Shown here: positions 48,022-57,558 of the stretch, in pieces
Layout: each line of letters opens with the position of its first letter
Position numbering within the stretch: the stretch's first letter is position 1
Assembly: GCF_001983995.1 (NCBI RefSeq)
Contig: NZ_CP019450.1
Coordinates: forward strand, 1,426,001-1,490,000
From: Halioglobus japonicus
Lineage (GTDB): Bacteria; Pseudomonadota; Gammaproteobacteria; Pseudomonadales; Halieaceae
Reading direction: 5' to 3'
Length of the DNA stretch: 64,000 nucleotides
The notes under the pieces: model-generated
What the model was told of the DNA's origin: nothing
Databases searched by the model: none
What the model saw: only the letters and a program-made list of their open reading frames with translations
Program-made: the position numbers and the translations under genes

Positions 48022-49916
48022 ATGAAATATCTCCCATTCAAGCGAATCTCGCTGGCTCTGGCTGTGTCCGCTACAGCCCTTGGCGCAACCGCGCAGACCA
48101 CGAGTGCGCCATCTGACGACATTGTCTCTGACTTTAAAACCGCAATTACCCAGGGTGTGACCTTAAGCCCCAGGGTGAATGCCGAGTGGTATAACTTCGA
48201 AGCGACCCGCGAGGCCCAGCGCGGTGCCCGCGGCGGCTATCTGCCCAGCGCTGACCTTTACTCCGAATGGGGTCGGGAAGAGCGCGAAACGCCGCTGATT
48301 GATTTCGACGACTACTCTCGCGATGCCACCCGCTTCAGCATTACCCAGATGCTGTTTGACGGTTTCGCCACCCGCGATGAGGTAGCGCGCTTGGGCTATG
48401 CCAAGCTGTCCCGCTACTATGACTTCAAGCGTGCATCGGAAGAGTTGGCGCTGGAGGCTGCGGAGGCTTACCTTGACACGGTCCAGTTCCAGCAACTGGT
48501 GAAGTACGCCGAAGAAAACTACGTGGTTCACAAGCAGGTCTACGATCGTATTGCCGAGCGTACCGGCGGTGGCGTCAGCCAGGGTGTAGACCTCGATCAA
48601 GCCGCAGCGCGTGTGGCGCTGGCCGAGTCCAACCTGGTGACTGAGATTACCAACCTGCATGACGTGATCACCCGCTTCCACCGTGTTGTGCACGGTATGC
48701 CGGCTGAGAACCTGCAGCTACCCGATGTACCTTCAGGCCAGATTCCCGAAATGCGGGAGACCGCTCTGGATCTCGCCTACCAGCGCAGCCCCGTGATTAA
48801 CTCGGCCATCGAAAACCTGCGCTCTGCACAGGAAGCACTGAACGCCACCAATGCGCCGTTTATGCCGCGCCTTGATTTGCGCTATCGCAATGAGGTGGAG
48901 CACGACACCGATGGCCTGGAAGGGCGCTACGACGAGGAAGCCATTGAAGTTGTGGTGAGCTACAACCTCTATCGCGGCGGTGCCGACAGTGCGCGCAAGC
49001 GCGAGTTCTACAACCTGTATAACGCGGCTATTGAGGAGCGGAAGCAGGCCTGTTTAAACGTGCGTCAGGAGGTGACCATTGCGTTTAACGATATCGAGGC
49101 CCTGGAACAACAGGTGATGCTACTGGAGCGTAACCGTGTTGCCCAGGACAAAACCCGTCGCGCCTATCGCGACCAGTTCGATATCGGCCAGCGCACGCTG
49201 CTGGATCTGTTGGATTCGCAGAACGAATATTTCGACACCCAGCGCGCCCACATGAGTGCCCTGACTGACCTGCGTACCGCCCAGGCGCGCACGCTGTCCA
49301 ACATGGGCCTGTTGTTGGCTTCATTGGATGTGGATGGCCTGAATGCGGAACAGCTCGCCGAGCTGGACCTCGACTTGTCCCGTGACGCCGATGATGAAAA
49401 CGCTCAGGCGCTGTGTCCCCCGGGGTGGCTTTGCCCGCGTCTGTGGATCGCGATGCGCTGTTTGCCCGCCTGAACGGCACTAACGATGCAGCTGCTGCTG
49501 CAGCCTCTGCCGCTGCTCTGGCTGGGCTCGCAGCAGGTAGCGACCGCTATACAGCGGTGGGTGGCGATATGGTGTCGCTGACCATGGATGTGCAGTTTGA
49601 GTTCGACTCGTCACGTATCTCCTCCTCTTACGATACAGAGATGGCCAATGCTGCCGCAGTCCTCAAGGAGCACCCTGGTGTGCGTGCCACGGTTGAAGGT
49701 CATACCGATAGTGTGGGCGACGATCAGTACAACCAGTGGCTCTCAGAAAGTCGCGCCAACGCCGTGCGGGATCTGCTGATTCAGTCGCACGGCATTCCAG
49801 CTGATCAGTTGGTGGCTATCGGCCGCGGTGAAAGCATGCCGTTGGCAGGTAACGACACTGATTCAGGTCGGGCTCAGAACCGTCGCGTTGAACTGGTGAT
49901 GGATATCGCCCAGTAA
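48022..49916 (+). CDS. lapE: TolC-family outer-membrane protein fused to a C-terminal OmpA domain (LapE-like), frameshifted at the junction
   Basis: About 631 residues when corrected. Signal peptide 1-25 (TALGATAQ), then an outer-membrane efflux protein fold (about 40-450; TQMLFDGFATRDEV, LYRGGADSARKRE, FDIGQRTLLDLLDSQNEYFD). The frame runs off at 49473. Adding one G to the run at 49422-49425 joins ALCPPG to VALPASVDRDALF and leads through an Ala-rich linker into an OmpA peptidoglycan-binding domain (EGHTDSVGDDQYNQWLSESR ... GRAQNRRVEL). The fusion would tether the export channel to the wall. Good AAGGA site before ATG 48022. If the shift is real, two proteins would result. Confidence 0.85.
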
Positions 49917-49931
49917 TCGCATTCTGGTGAG

Positions 49932-49960
49932 AAAAGGGGCGCCATGTGGCGCCCTTTTTT
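49932..49960. terminator. bidirectional terminator between the TolC-OmpA gene and the protease
   Basis: 7-bp GC stem GGGCGCC / GGCGCCC with loop ATGT, flanked by AAAAG on one side and TTTTTT on the other, between convergent genes ending at 49916 and 49972. Should act in both directions. Confidence 0.88.
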
Positions 49961-49971
49961 CATGCGCAGCG

Positions 49972-51564
49972 TTAGCGGCAGAACTCTTCAATGGCAATGG
50001 CAAAGTTGAGGCTCTGGCCCTCGCTGACCGAAAAAGTCGTGATACCTACCAGGTTTCCCGTCTGATCAAAAAGGCCTCCGCCCGAGGAGCCTGAAGAGAT
50101 CGCCGCATCGGTCTGGATCAGGCGCAAACCCCTACGGGCCCTTTTCTGGCCCACAATACCCCGGGACAGCGATGTCTCCAGGCCGCGAGGATTGCCGATG
50201 GCGGCTACTTCCTCACCAATGCGGACGTTGTCATGGGCGCGGGCGTACTGCACGTAACTGGGAAGGGTTTGTGCGGTCTGTAACACGCAGCGGTCGCCGG
50301 CCGTGTCTACAGCAACGAGGCTGGCAGACAGTTCGGTGCCAATTCTTCGCAGCTTGATTTGCCGCGGGTTACTCAACAGATGGCAGTTGGTGACCAGGGT
50401 GCGCGGTGATACAGCAATCGCCGTGCCGGTGGAGCGACCGGCGCTACCGCGAGAGTCCACGGTCCAGACCGATTGGCTGTTGTTTTCAAACACGGTAGTC
50501 CAGGGCTGGGCGTAGGGAATACTCTGCAAGCGGCAGATATCTGCCTGCAGCGGGCGCCAGCTACCCGCAACCGCCGGCTGTGTCGGTCCGGCGCTGTTGA
50601 ACGTGGCGGCCGGGCGGGCGTTACTGGCGGCGACGTGTGGTGCCCGGAAATTCAGGGCGGCGACAAACGTCAGACCCTTGGCAGCATCGCGGCGTGCTTC
50701 ATCGACAATCTGTTTCTGGGCAGCACTCATCCTAGGCAGTCGGGCTTCAACAAACGCTTTGCGCCGCGACTCGTAGCTGTAGTGCGGGCTGGTGAAATTA
50801 TCGGCACTACAGGACGCCCACTCCTTTCCTTTGGCTAACGCCATGCCGTCGCGCCAGTGGTAGTAGGCGGTGTTCCAGTTTTCCATCGCGGGCGCCAGAC
50901 CAAACTCCAGATAGGCGAGGCCAAGGTGGGCTTCGCAGCGGTCAAGGCTCGACCAGCCCGCCGGCGATGCGAGTATGGCGCTGAAGCGTTTGTGTGCGTC
51001 TGTGTACAAGCTGCGCGCCGTCAGCGCTCGGGCATAGTTGATTTCCAGCGCCCGGGCGCCATTGTTCACCGCCAGGCCGAGATAGTTGAAAGCCTTGGTG
51101 GGATCACGCGGCACGGCTGCGGAGCCTTCAGAGTAAGCGCGGTACAGGTAGGTGCCCGCCTGGCCCAGGCGTTGGCTGTCGGTGCCGGTCAGTGCATACT
51201 GTTCCAGTATGTTCACCAGTTCGGCCTCCTGGCCGATGATGTCGTAGTAATCCACCAGCGTCGCCAGTGCCTGGGTGTCGCCGCGGTCTAGGGCTTGTTG
51301 GCAGTTGCGCAGTTCGCGCTGGCGCAGATTGGCCAGCTCCCCGGCCGATAGTGATCGCTGGTAACGGGTTTTACCGCGGGCGTCTTTGCCCTGGCTGTTC
51401 ACGATCGAGCCTGGGCACCAGCCGCTGTCGAGATTGCGCAGCGCACTAGAACCCGTGTGGTCTACCGTGGTTGACGAAGAGCAGGCCTGTAGTGTGGCGA
51501 TCCCGAGCGCCAGGCCCGTCGCGCGAAGCCATGGGCGAATGCGCTTTAGGTTGCGTCGAGTCAT
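49972..51564 (-). CDS. lipoprotein with Sel1/TPR-like N-region and trypsin-like protease domain
   Basis: 530 residues. Signal ending in LQAC (lipobox, C28) suggests an outer-membrane or periplasmic lipoprotein. The middle (about 70-300) is helical with repeat character (EINYARALTARSLYTDAHKRF). The C-terminal third is a trypsin-like domain: His in VTNCHLL, Asp in DTAGDRCVL, Ser in ISSGSSGGGLFDQ. The triad is complete, so an active serine protease is likely; substrate unknown. It follows the Tag-like gene directly on the same strand. Confidence 0.8.
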   Translation of the reverse strand: MTRRNLKRIRPWLRATGLALGIATLQACSSSTTVDHTGSSALRNLDSGWCPGSIVNSQGKDARGKTRYQRSLSAGELANLRQRELRNCQQALDRGDTQALATLVDYYDIIGQEAELVNILEQYALTGTDSQRLGQAGTYLYRAYSEGSAAVPRDPTKAFNYLGLAVNNGARALEINYARALTARSLYTDAHKRFSAILASPAGWSSLDRCEAHLGLAYLEFGLAPAMENWNTAYYHWRDGMALAKGKEWASCSADNFTSPHYSYESRRKAFVEARLPRMSAAQKQIVDEARRDAAKGLTFVAALNFRAPHVAASNARPAATFNSAGPTQPAVAGSWRPLQADICRLQSIPYAQPWTTVFENNSQSVWTVDSRGSAGRSTGTAIAVSPRTLVTNCHLLSNPRQIKLRRIGTELSASLVAVDTAGDRCVLQTAQTLPSYVQYARAHDNVRIGEEVAAIGNPRGLETSLSRGIVGQKRARRGLRLIQTDAAISSGSSGGGLFDQTGNLVGITTFSVSEGQSLNFAIAIEEFCR

Positions 51565-52239
51565 TCAGTCATCCAGCGAGCATGCGCAAATGCGACTGAT
51601 ATGGCTGTAGGGGAGTTCACTTTGCGCGTGCCACTCATTGAACGCCCCCTGAATGAGTTTGAGTTCACGCTGGGTAGTGGGGTTTGGTTTGATATCGAGT
51701 CCGGCGCGGCGCAGACAGCAGACCACGTCGCCGGTGAGGACAAACGTGTCCTTACCCATATTGCGCAGCACACGTTGGCCGCTCATGCCACCGAGCCGGC
51801 TGCCGCCTCTCTTCAGATGGGCAAATAAACCGATCAGATCATCGCTGGGCCAGCGGCTGACCATTTTGCCAAAGCTGCCGTGCTCTTTGCTGACATCGAG
51901 AATGTACTGGGCGTTATGTTGCACGCTCAGCACTTTCTGGCGGTTGCGAATGATCTTCGGATTCTGGCTGATACGGTCGATCTGGTCGGGGCTTAGCATA
52001 AGAATGCGGTCGGGTGGGAAGTTGAAAAACACCTCTTCAAATTCATCCCATTTGTTGTCGACCACACGCCAGACGAAGCCGGCCTGAAACACACAGCGGG
52101 TCATCTCCGCCAACCAGCGATCATTTTTTCTGGCGCTCAGGACGCGGCTGGATTTCACAGCGGGCATGAGCCGCGCGAGAGCGCGTTCACCGCCTTTGCG
52201 TTCGCAGGCACGGGCGTAAATTGCGGTAAATTTCTCCAT
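51565..52239 (-). CDS. DNA-3-methyladenine glycosylase I-like protein
   Basis: 224 residues from ATG 52239; a TTG further upstream is less likely. The core (WLAEMTRCVFQAGFVWRVVDNKW, EVFFNFPPDRI, NRQKVLSVQHNAQYILDV) matches the Tag/MagIII helix-hairpin-helix glycosylases that remove 3-methyladenine from alkylated DNA. The usual Tag zinc ligands are not obvious, so this is a divergent member. Adjacent to the protease lipoprotein gene with no gap. Confidence 0.75.
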   Translation of the reverse strand: MEKFTAIYARACERKGGERALARLMPAVKSSRVLSARKNDRWLAEMTRCVFQAGFVWRVVDNKWDEFEEVFFNFPPDRILMLSPDQIDRISQNPKIIRNRQKVLSVQHNAQYILDVSKEHGSFGKMVSRWPSDDLIGLFAHLKRGGSRLGGMSGQRVLRNMGKDTFVLTGDVVCCLRRAGLDIKPNPTTQRELKLIQGAFNEWHAQSELPYSHISRICACSLDD

Positions 52240-52307
52240 GCCCGCAGTGTAGAACAAAGCCTTCCCCCGGGTACAGCCATCGAGGTGTCAGTATTGCCAA
52301 GCCCTGC

Positions 52308-52331
52308 TATGCTGACAGTGATAACAGCATA
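52308..52331 (+). promoter_or_regulatory. inverted repeat just upstream of the MscS gene
   Basis: Perfect 7-bp arms TATGCTG / CAGCATA separated by 10 bases, ending 11 bases before ATG 52343. It could be an operator or a 5'-leader hairpin near the ribosome site. No regulator recognised. Confidence 0.3.
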
Positions 52332-52342
52332 AGAGTTCCGTC

Positions 52343-53701
52343 ATGTCCGATACAGATCCCGTAGCCGCTGATCCGAACCAGGCGGTGGAAGCCGCCGCAC
52401 TGGTCGTCGAAAAGCCCCTGATAACCCCAGCGGCTATTGACGAGGAAACCCTGTTCATTTTGCAAATGTTTGACCAGATGGATGCTCAGGCGCCACTGAT
52501 GCGTTTGGTTATTGGCGCGTCCATTGTCGGTATCTCGCTGTTACTGCTGTTAATTACTCGCTTTCATTTCAAGCGCCGAGTGGGGCGCATGGAAGCGCTA
52601 CCGGATGATCGCTACAAGGCACTGCGATGGCAGGCACAGGACTTACTGTCCGCCGAAGATATGAAAGCGTTTCGGATCAGTTTTACCCAGTGGATTGGAC
52701 GGTTCGTGTCGCTGGTATTTATTCTCGCGGCCATCAACGGATTATTGATGACGTCAGGCTGGACCCTGCGTTTGGCAGCGCGGATGATCAATGGCTTCTA
52801 CCAGATTGTGTCATTTATATGGCAGGGGTTTGTCAGTTACCTCCCAAACCTGATTACGATTGTGCTCATCATCATGGTGGCCCGCTTCGTTATCCGCACT
52901 CTGTCAATGGTCTTCGATGGTATTCGCACTCGCAGAATCTACCTGAAGAACTTCTATCCCGAGTGGGCCGACACCAGTTTTGGCATTATCAAGCTATTGA
53001 TATACGCGTTGACGGCAGTGATTATTTTTCCTTATCTGCCAGGTTCCAGTTCGCCGGCATTTCAGGGAATCTCGATTTTCGTCGGTGTGTTGGTATCGCT
53101 GGGTTCGACCACCGCCGTGGCCAACATCATTGCTGGCGTGGTATTGACCTATACCCGCGCTTTCCAAATAGGTGACCAGGTCGACGTAGCGGAGACCCGT
53201 GGCCGGGTGGTGGAGCGGAGCATGTTTGTCACCCGCATCCAGACCCTCAAAAACGTGATTGTGTCGATCCCCAACTCCATGGTGTTGAACAACAACATCA
53301 TTAACTACAGCAAAAATATGGGGCAGCGAGGTCTGCTGGTGCACACGGGGATTACGATTGGCTACGATGTGCCCTGGCAGGTCGTCAATCGTTTGCTGAT
53401 CGCGGCGGCGGAAAAGACCGATGGTATTGCTGAATCGCCGCCGCCATTTGTGCTGCAAGTGTCGCTGGAAGACAATTATGTGGCTTATGAAGTGAATGGC
53501 TGGACCCGCAAGCCGGAAGAGTTGCCCAGGATCTACTCAGCATTACATGCCAATATTCTCGATGAGTTCCACGGCCACAACGTGGAGATTACCTCGCCTC
53601 ATTATCGCGCCGTGCGCGATGGCAACCCGGTGAATGTGCCGGAAGTGTTGCCGCGCGATGACGAGGACGGTGAGAGCGAAACGAAAGAGGAGAAGGCCTG
53701 A
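52343..53701 (+). CDS. MscS-family mechanosensitive channel
   Basis: 452 residues, inner membrane. About four helices (52-75, 118-140, 160-190, 215-265). The pore-lining helix runs VGVLVSLGSTTAVANIIAGVVLTYTRAFQIGDQVDV, the MscS signature, followed by RVVERSMFVTRIQTLKNVIVSIPNS and a cytoplasmic domain (VSLEDNYVAYEVNGW). Opens at high membrane tension to release solutes. The N-terminus is longer than in E. coli MscS. The Asp/Glu-rich tail is unusual. Confidence 0.9.
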   Translation: MSDTDPVAADPNQAVEAAALVVEKPLITPAAIDEETLFILQMFDQMDAQAPLMRLVIGASIVGISLLLLLITRFHFKRRVGRMEALPDDRYKALRWQAQDLLSAEDMKAFRISFTQWIGRFVSLVFILAAINGLLMTSGWTLRLAARMINGFYQIVSFIWQGFVSYLPNLITIVLIIMVARFVIRTLSMVFDGIRTRRIYLKNFYPEWADTSFGIIKLLIYALTAVIIFPYLPGSSSPAFQGISIFVGVLVSLGSTTAVANIIAGVVLTYTRAFQIGDQVDVAETRGRVVERSMFVTRIQTLKNVIVSIPNSMVLNNNIINYSKNMGQRGLLVHTGITIGYDVPWQVVNRLLIAAAEKTDGIAESPPPFVLQVSLEDNYVAYEVNGWTRKPEELPRIYSALHANILDEFHGHNVEITSPHYRAVRDGNPVNVPEVLPRDDEDGESETKEEKA

Positions 53702-53709
53702 TCGGCAAT

Positions 53710-55664
53710 TCAGTCCGCCGAGAGCTTGAACGCGTACAGCACGTTGCCAGGCAGTTGACCGAACATGGCATAGCCTGACTGCACGTACAGCCAGTCTCCC
53801 GCGAGCAGTTGGCCGTCAACATCAATTGCTCCTCCATGACCTGTTACGCCGTTGACGGTGGTAACGGGCGTCGCGGTAGCGTATTCCCAGAGCACCTCGC
53901 CGTCTTCAATGGCATAGGCGCGTAACACGCCGTTGAGCCCACCACTGAACACCAGATCCTCGGTAGCGGTCGCTGCTGATGAGAGGCCATAGTAGAACGA
54001 GCAGTTGTACTGATCCTCCAGCGGCCGATGCTTGCCGGTACGCATATTCTGCAGTCCCACCAACGGCTTATCTTCGTCCGCAAGATAGCAGCCGCGTTCC
54101 ACCCCCTGAAACCAGAGTACCTCGCCACTGCGTACATCAAGGGCGTGAATCCCGGGGCGTGGGTCGTAGCCCGGTCGCGTGCGTTCCGGATCGGCGGCGG
54201 GCACCAGCAGGCGCTCCCCGGCGAGTGCCATCCCCCAGTGGATTCCACCGTTGGTAGTGGTCTGATGAAGGTCCGGCCCCAGGGCGGCATTGCTCACCCG
54301 GGTTTTCCACAGCAGTTCGCCATTCATGTCGAGCGCCATGGCATCTCCTGACTTTTGGCCCACCAGTAATAGCTCGCTGCCGTCATCGAGTTTGGCGTGG
54401 ACGATCGAGGCCCCGATATCGAAATCGCCGCCGGCATTTTCTGGGCAATTGGTACCGTCGTTCAAACAGGCCGCGTTCCAGACATCGTCTGCGGTTGCCT
54501 GGAAATGCCACACTGTCTCACCGGTATCGAGATCGAGCGCAATTACCGCATCGGAGGTCGCGGTGGCGGGGTGGGACAGGTTTTCGCCGGTGCCGATATA
54601 TAAGCGGTTGCGGGCGGCATCGATGGTAGGTGTGCTCCAGACGGAGGCGCCGGACGGGCCCAGTAGGGGCTTACCGTCACTGGTTTGGCCCTGCAAGATA
54701 GCGTCCGCGGTGGCATGCCACTCCCACAGGCGATCGCCATTGGCGAGGTCCAGGGCCACCACGCCGCCGTGTGATTCGCAGCAAACATGATTGGGGTTGC
54801 CGGCTGCCGCAACTTCGTACGATGAGATCGGCACATACAAACGATTGTCGTGATGACTGATTGAGCCGGTAATGGTCGAGGTGCTGAACAGGCGCATATC
54901 CGCGCGCCAGCGAATGTCCAGGGATTGGCTGTCCACGGCATAAACCACTGCCATTGAATCTGCGAAGACCAGTACCGGCGCTGAATCTCCCGGAACGACG
55001 GTGATTGCCGAGCGAATGCCACTGGCGACTTTAGTATGGGCGTGAACACAGCCACGCTTGCGATCAATGGCGTAGAGCCGTCCTGTCTTGTCGCCAAAAT
55101 ACAGCGTGTCACCGACCACAGCTGGCTGGGAACGCATATCTGTGACTTTGGGAAACGCCATGGCCCAGGCCAATTGCAGCGATCCCACGTTGTCGCGATG
55201 AATATTGGTGCGGCCGGGTCAACGAAGCGCCTGTTGCCGTCCCCCTGGCCCCAGTTGCTTACAAACAATGTGGGCGAAGAGGTGTCTGGCGTATCGCATT
55301 GCTGCTGGGCCATCCAGTTGAAATCGTCACTCTCTGCGCCACTGAGGTAGATGGCGATCAGCCCGCGCTCTATGTCAGCAAGATGGGCGGCCATGGGCTG
55401 CATCTTGCCGAACTTCATGGCGACCATCACCGAATCCAGGGAATAGCCTGCGAGGGCCTCGCGCGTAGGGGCGTGCATTTGCGGGTTGTCGTGACAGCTG
55501 GCGCAGTGCTCGTTAAACAAGCGCTCGCCAAAAAAGGCCAAGGGCAGTTTGTCCGCATGCTGAATGGCAAGACCTTCAATTGTTTTCAGCGGCTTATCGG
55601 CACTGAAGAACCAGATCGCGGCTGCCGCGGGCAGCGCCACCAGCAGTAGCAGTAGTTTTTTCAC
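53710..55664 (-). CDS. cytochrome c / PQQ fusion dehydrogenase (PVA-dehydrogenase-like), frameshifted
   Basis: About 651 residues when corrected. A hydrophobic N-terminus (signal or anchor, 1-22), a cytochrome c domain with haem motif CASCH (C54, C57, H58) and then an eight-bladed PQQ propeller (WAMAFPKVTDMRSQPAVVGDTLYFG, IGTGENLSHP, GGIHWGMALAGERLLVP). This domain order matches polyvinyl-alcohol-dehydrogenase-like quinohaemoproteins. Reading breaks near 55216-55218: one missing C (CCC for CCCC on the coding strand) joins FVDP to GRTNIHRDNVGSLQLAW. Start GTG 55664 overlaps the stop of the upstream PQQ dehydrogenase. Periplasmic alcohol oxidation passing electrons to its own haem is the likely job. 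Confidence 0.82.
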
Positions 55665-57558
55665 GGGCGCTCCAGGGCAAAAGCAATGAGATAGTCGCTC
55701 TGGGGCCGACTGAACATAGCGTGGCCCCCGCGTTAATGACCACGTACTGGCGGCCGCGATAGGTATAGGTCATGGGCGTTGCCGTCGCATCCACGGGCAG
55801 TTGATGGCGCCATAGCACTTCCCCGGTGGTGGTATCGAAAGCGCGAAACTGGCGATCCATGGTGGCACCGATGAAAAACAAGCCCCCGGCGGTGGCAATG
55901 CCGCCGCCCAGGTTGGGTGTGCCCCAGTCCAGGTGAAAGGGCACTGGGAAAGGTGCCATATCGTGTACAGAGCCCAGCGGTTTCTCCCACAAGGTCTTGC
56001 CGGCAACAAGGTCTACGGCCACCAGCTTGCCCCACGGTGGCGGGCTGCAAGGAATGCCCAGCGGCGATACCAGTGCGCCTACTTCCACATCGTAGGGTGT
56101 GCCACGCATAGGGACGCGCATGCGTGCACCAGCGGCAGGATGGTCACTGGTGGACTCGCCCCTCGCTTCTGCGCGGGGGACCAGGCGGCCGCTAAACGGT
56201 GTGGTGTTGACGTTGACCAGCAAAATACCGCTGTCTTGCAAAATGGCGCCGCCGCCCCAGTTGGCGCCGCCGAGGCTGCCCGGGAGCATGAGGGTCAATT
56301 TCTCACTGAGTGGCGTGAACAAACCCAGGTTATCCAGTGCCGACAATTGCCGGGCGCAGTCTGCCTTGTCCCAGGGGGTCAGACCCCAGGCCTGTTCGGG
56401 CATAAGGAACGGGTCCAGCAGGGGTGGCGGGGCAATGGGTTTCGGCTGGGTGGGTGCGGTGTGTTCGCCGGGTATTTGCGAAGGCGGTACCGGCTGTTCG
56501 GTGATTTCCCAGAGGCTTTTGCCGGTGCGGCGATCGAGTACGAATACGAAGCCCTGTTTGGTGGGCTGGGCAAGCGCCGGAATCTGTTCGCCGTGCTTTT
56601 GCCACTCGAAGAGAATGGGCTGGGCCGGGGTGTCGTAGTCCCATAAATCGTGACGCACATGCTGGAAATGCCAGCGCACCTCACCGGTGGTGATATCCAG
56701 CGCGACAATACTGTTGGCGTAGCGATTGTCGCCGGGCCGGTTGCCGCCGTAGTAGTCCGGCGAGGGGGCGCTGGTGGGCAGATATACCAGGCCCAGGGAT
56801 GCATCGATCGACATGGGGGCCCAGACATTGGCACTGCCGCTGCCACTGTGGCCTTCGAGTGGGTCAAACCCCCACAGGCGCTCGCCGGTGAGGCTGTCAA
56901 AGGCCTGGACCTGCCCCCGGGGCGATTCGGCGTAGTGGAAATCGATAACGGTTGATCCACTGACGACAACGCCCGCCGCAACGACCGGCGCCGAAGAATT
57001 GCTGACCTGGTCGGCGCCGCGCTCGCGGCCAAACTGAGTCACTTCGCCGTTGTTGCCGAAGTCTGTACAGCGTTTGCCTGTTAGAGCATCGACCGCGATC
57101 AGGCGCCGATCGTGCGTATTGGTAAACAGGCGATGGCGACAGGTTTGCTGCTCTGTGAGGCGCGGCTCTTCGTAGTACGCAACGCCGCGGCAGCGGAAGG
57201 GTCGCTCTCCGCTGGTATCGATGTCCGGGTCAAAGCGCCAGCGAGGTTCGCCCGTGCCTGGGTCCAGGGCAATGATTTCATTGAACTGGGTGCAGTACAC
57301 CAGGGATTCACCAGCAGCCGCAGGCAGCAACAGGGGTGTGGACTGAGCGGAGGTCTGGGGCATGAGCGCCGCGCGGCGCTGTTGGTCGCCGCTGCGGAAC
57401 ATCCACGCCACGTCCAGATCGGCGACGTTCTCGCGAGTGATCTGGTCGGCGGTCGAGAAGTGCTGTCCGCCCGGGTCGCCTCCATAGTGGCGCCACTCGT
57501 CGGCCTGCGCCGCGAAGGCGGCGCACACCAGGGCTGTCGCGAGACCGGTGCGGCGCAT
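55661..57558 (-). CDS. PQQ-dependent dehydrogenase, frameshifted near the C-terminus
   Basis: About 632 residues when corrected. Signal peptide 1-19 (AAFAAQA-D), then a soluble eight-bladed PQQ propeller (DEWRHYGGDPGGQHFS, GVAYYEEP, TSAPSPDYYGGNRPGDN, WDYDTPAQPILFEW, PNLGGGIATAGGLFFIGATMD), the family that includes quinate/glucose-type PQQ dehydrogenases, without the membrane helices of Gcd. At 55726-55730 a five-base run hides a missing base: adding one G gives VINAGGHAMFSRPQSDYLIA and a stop at 55661-55663 overlapping the next gene (GTGA). The substrate is not predictable. Middle gene of the three-gene operon. Confidence 0.85.
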
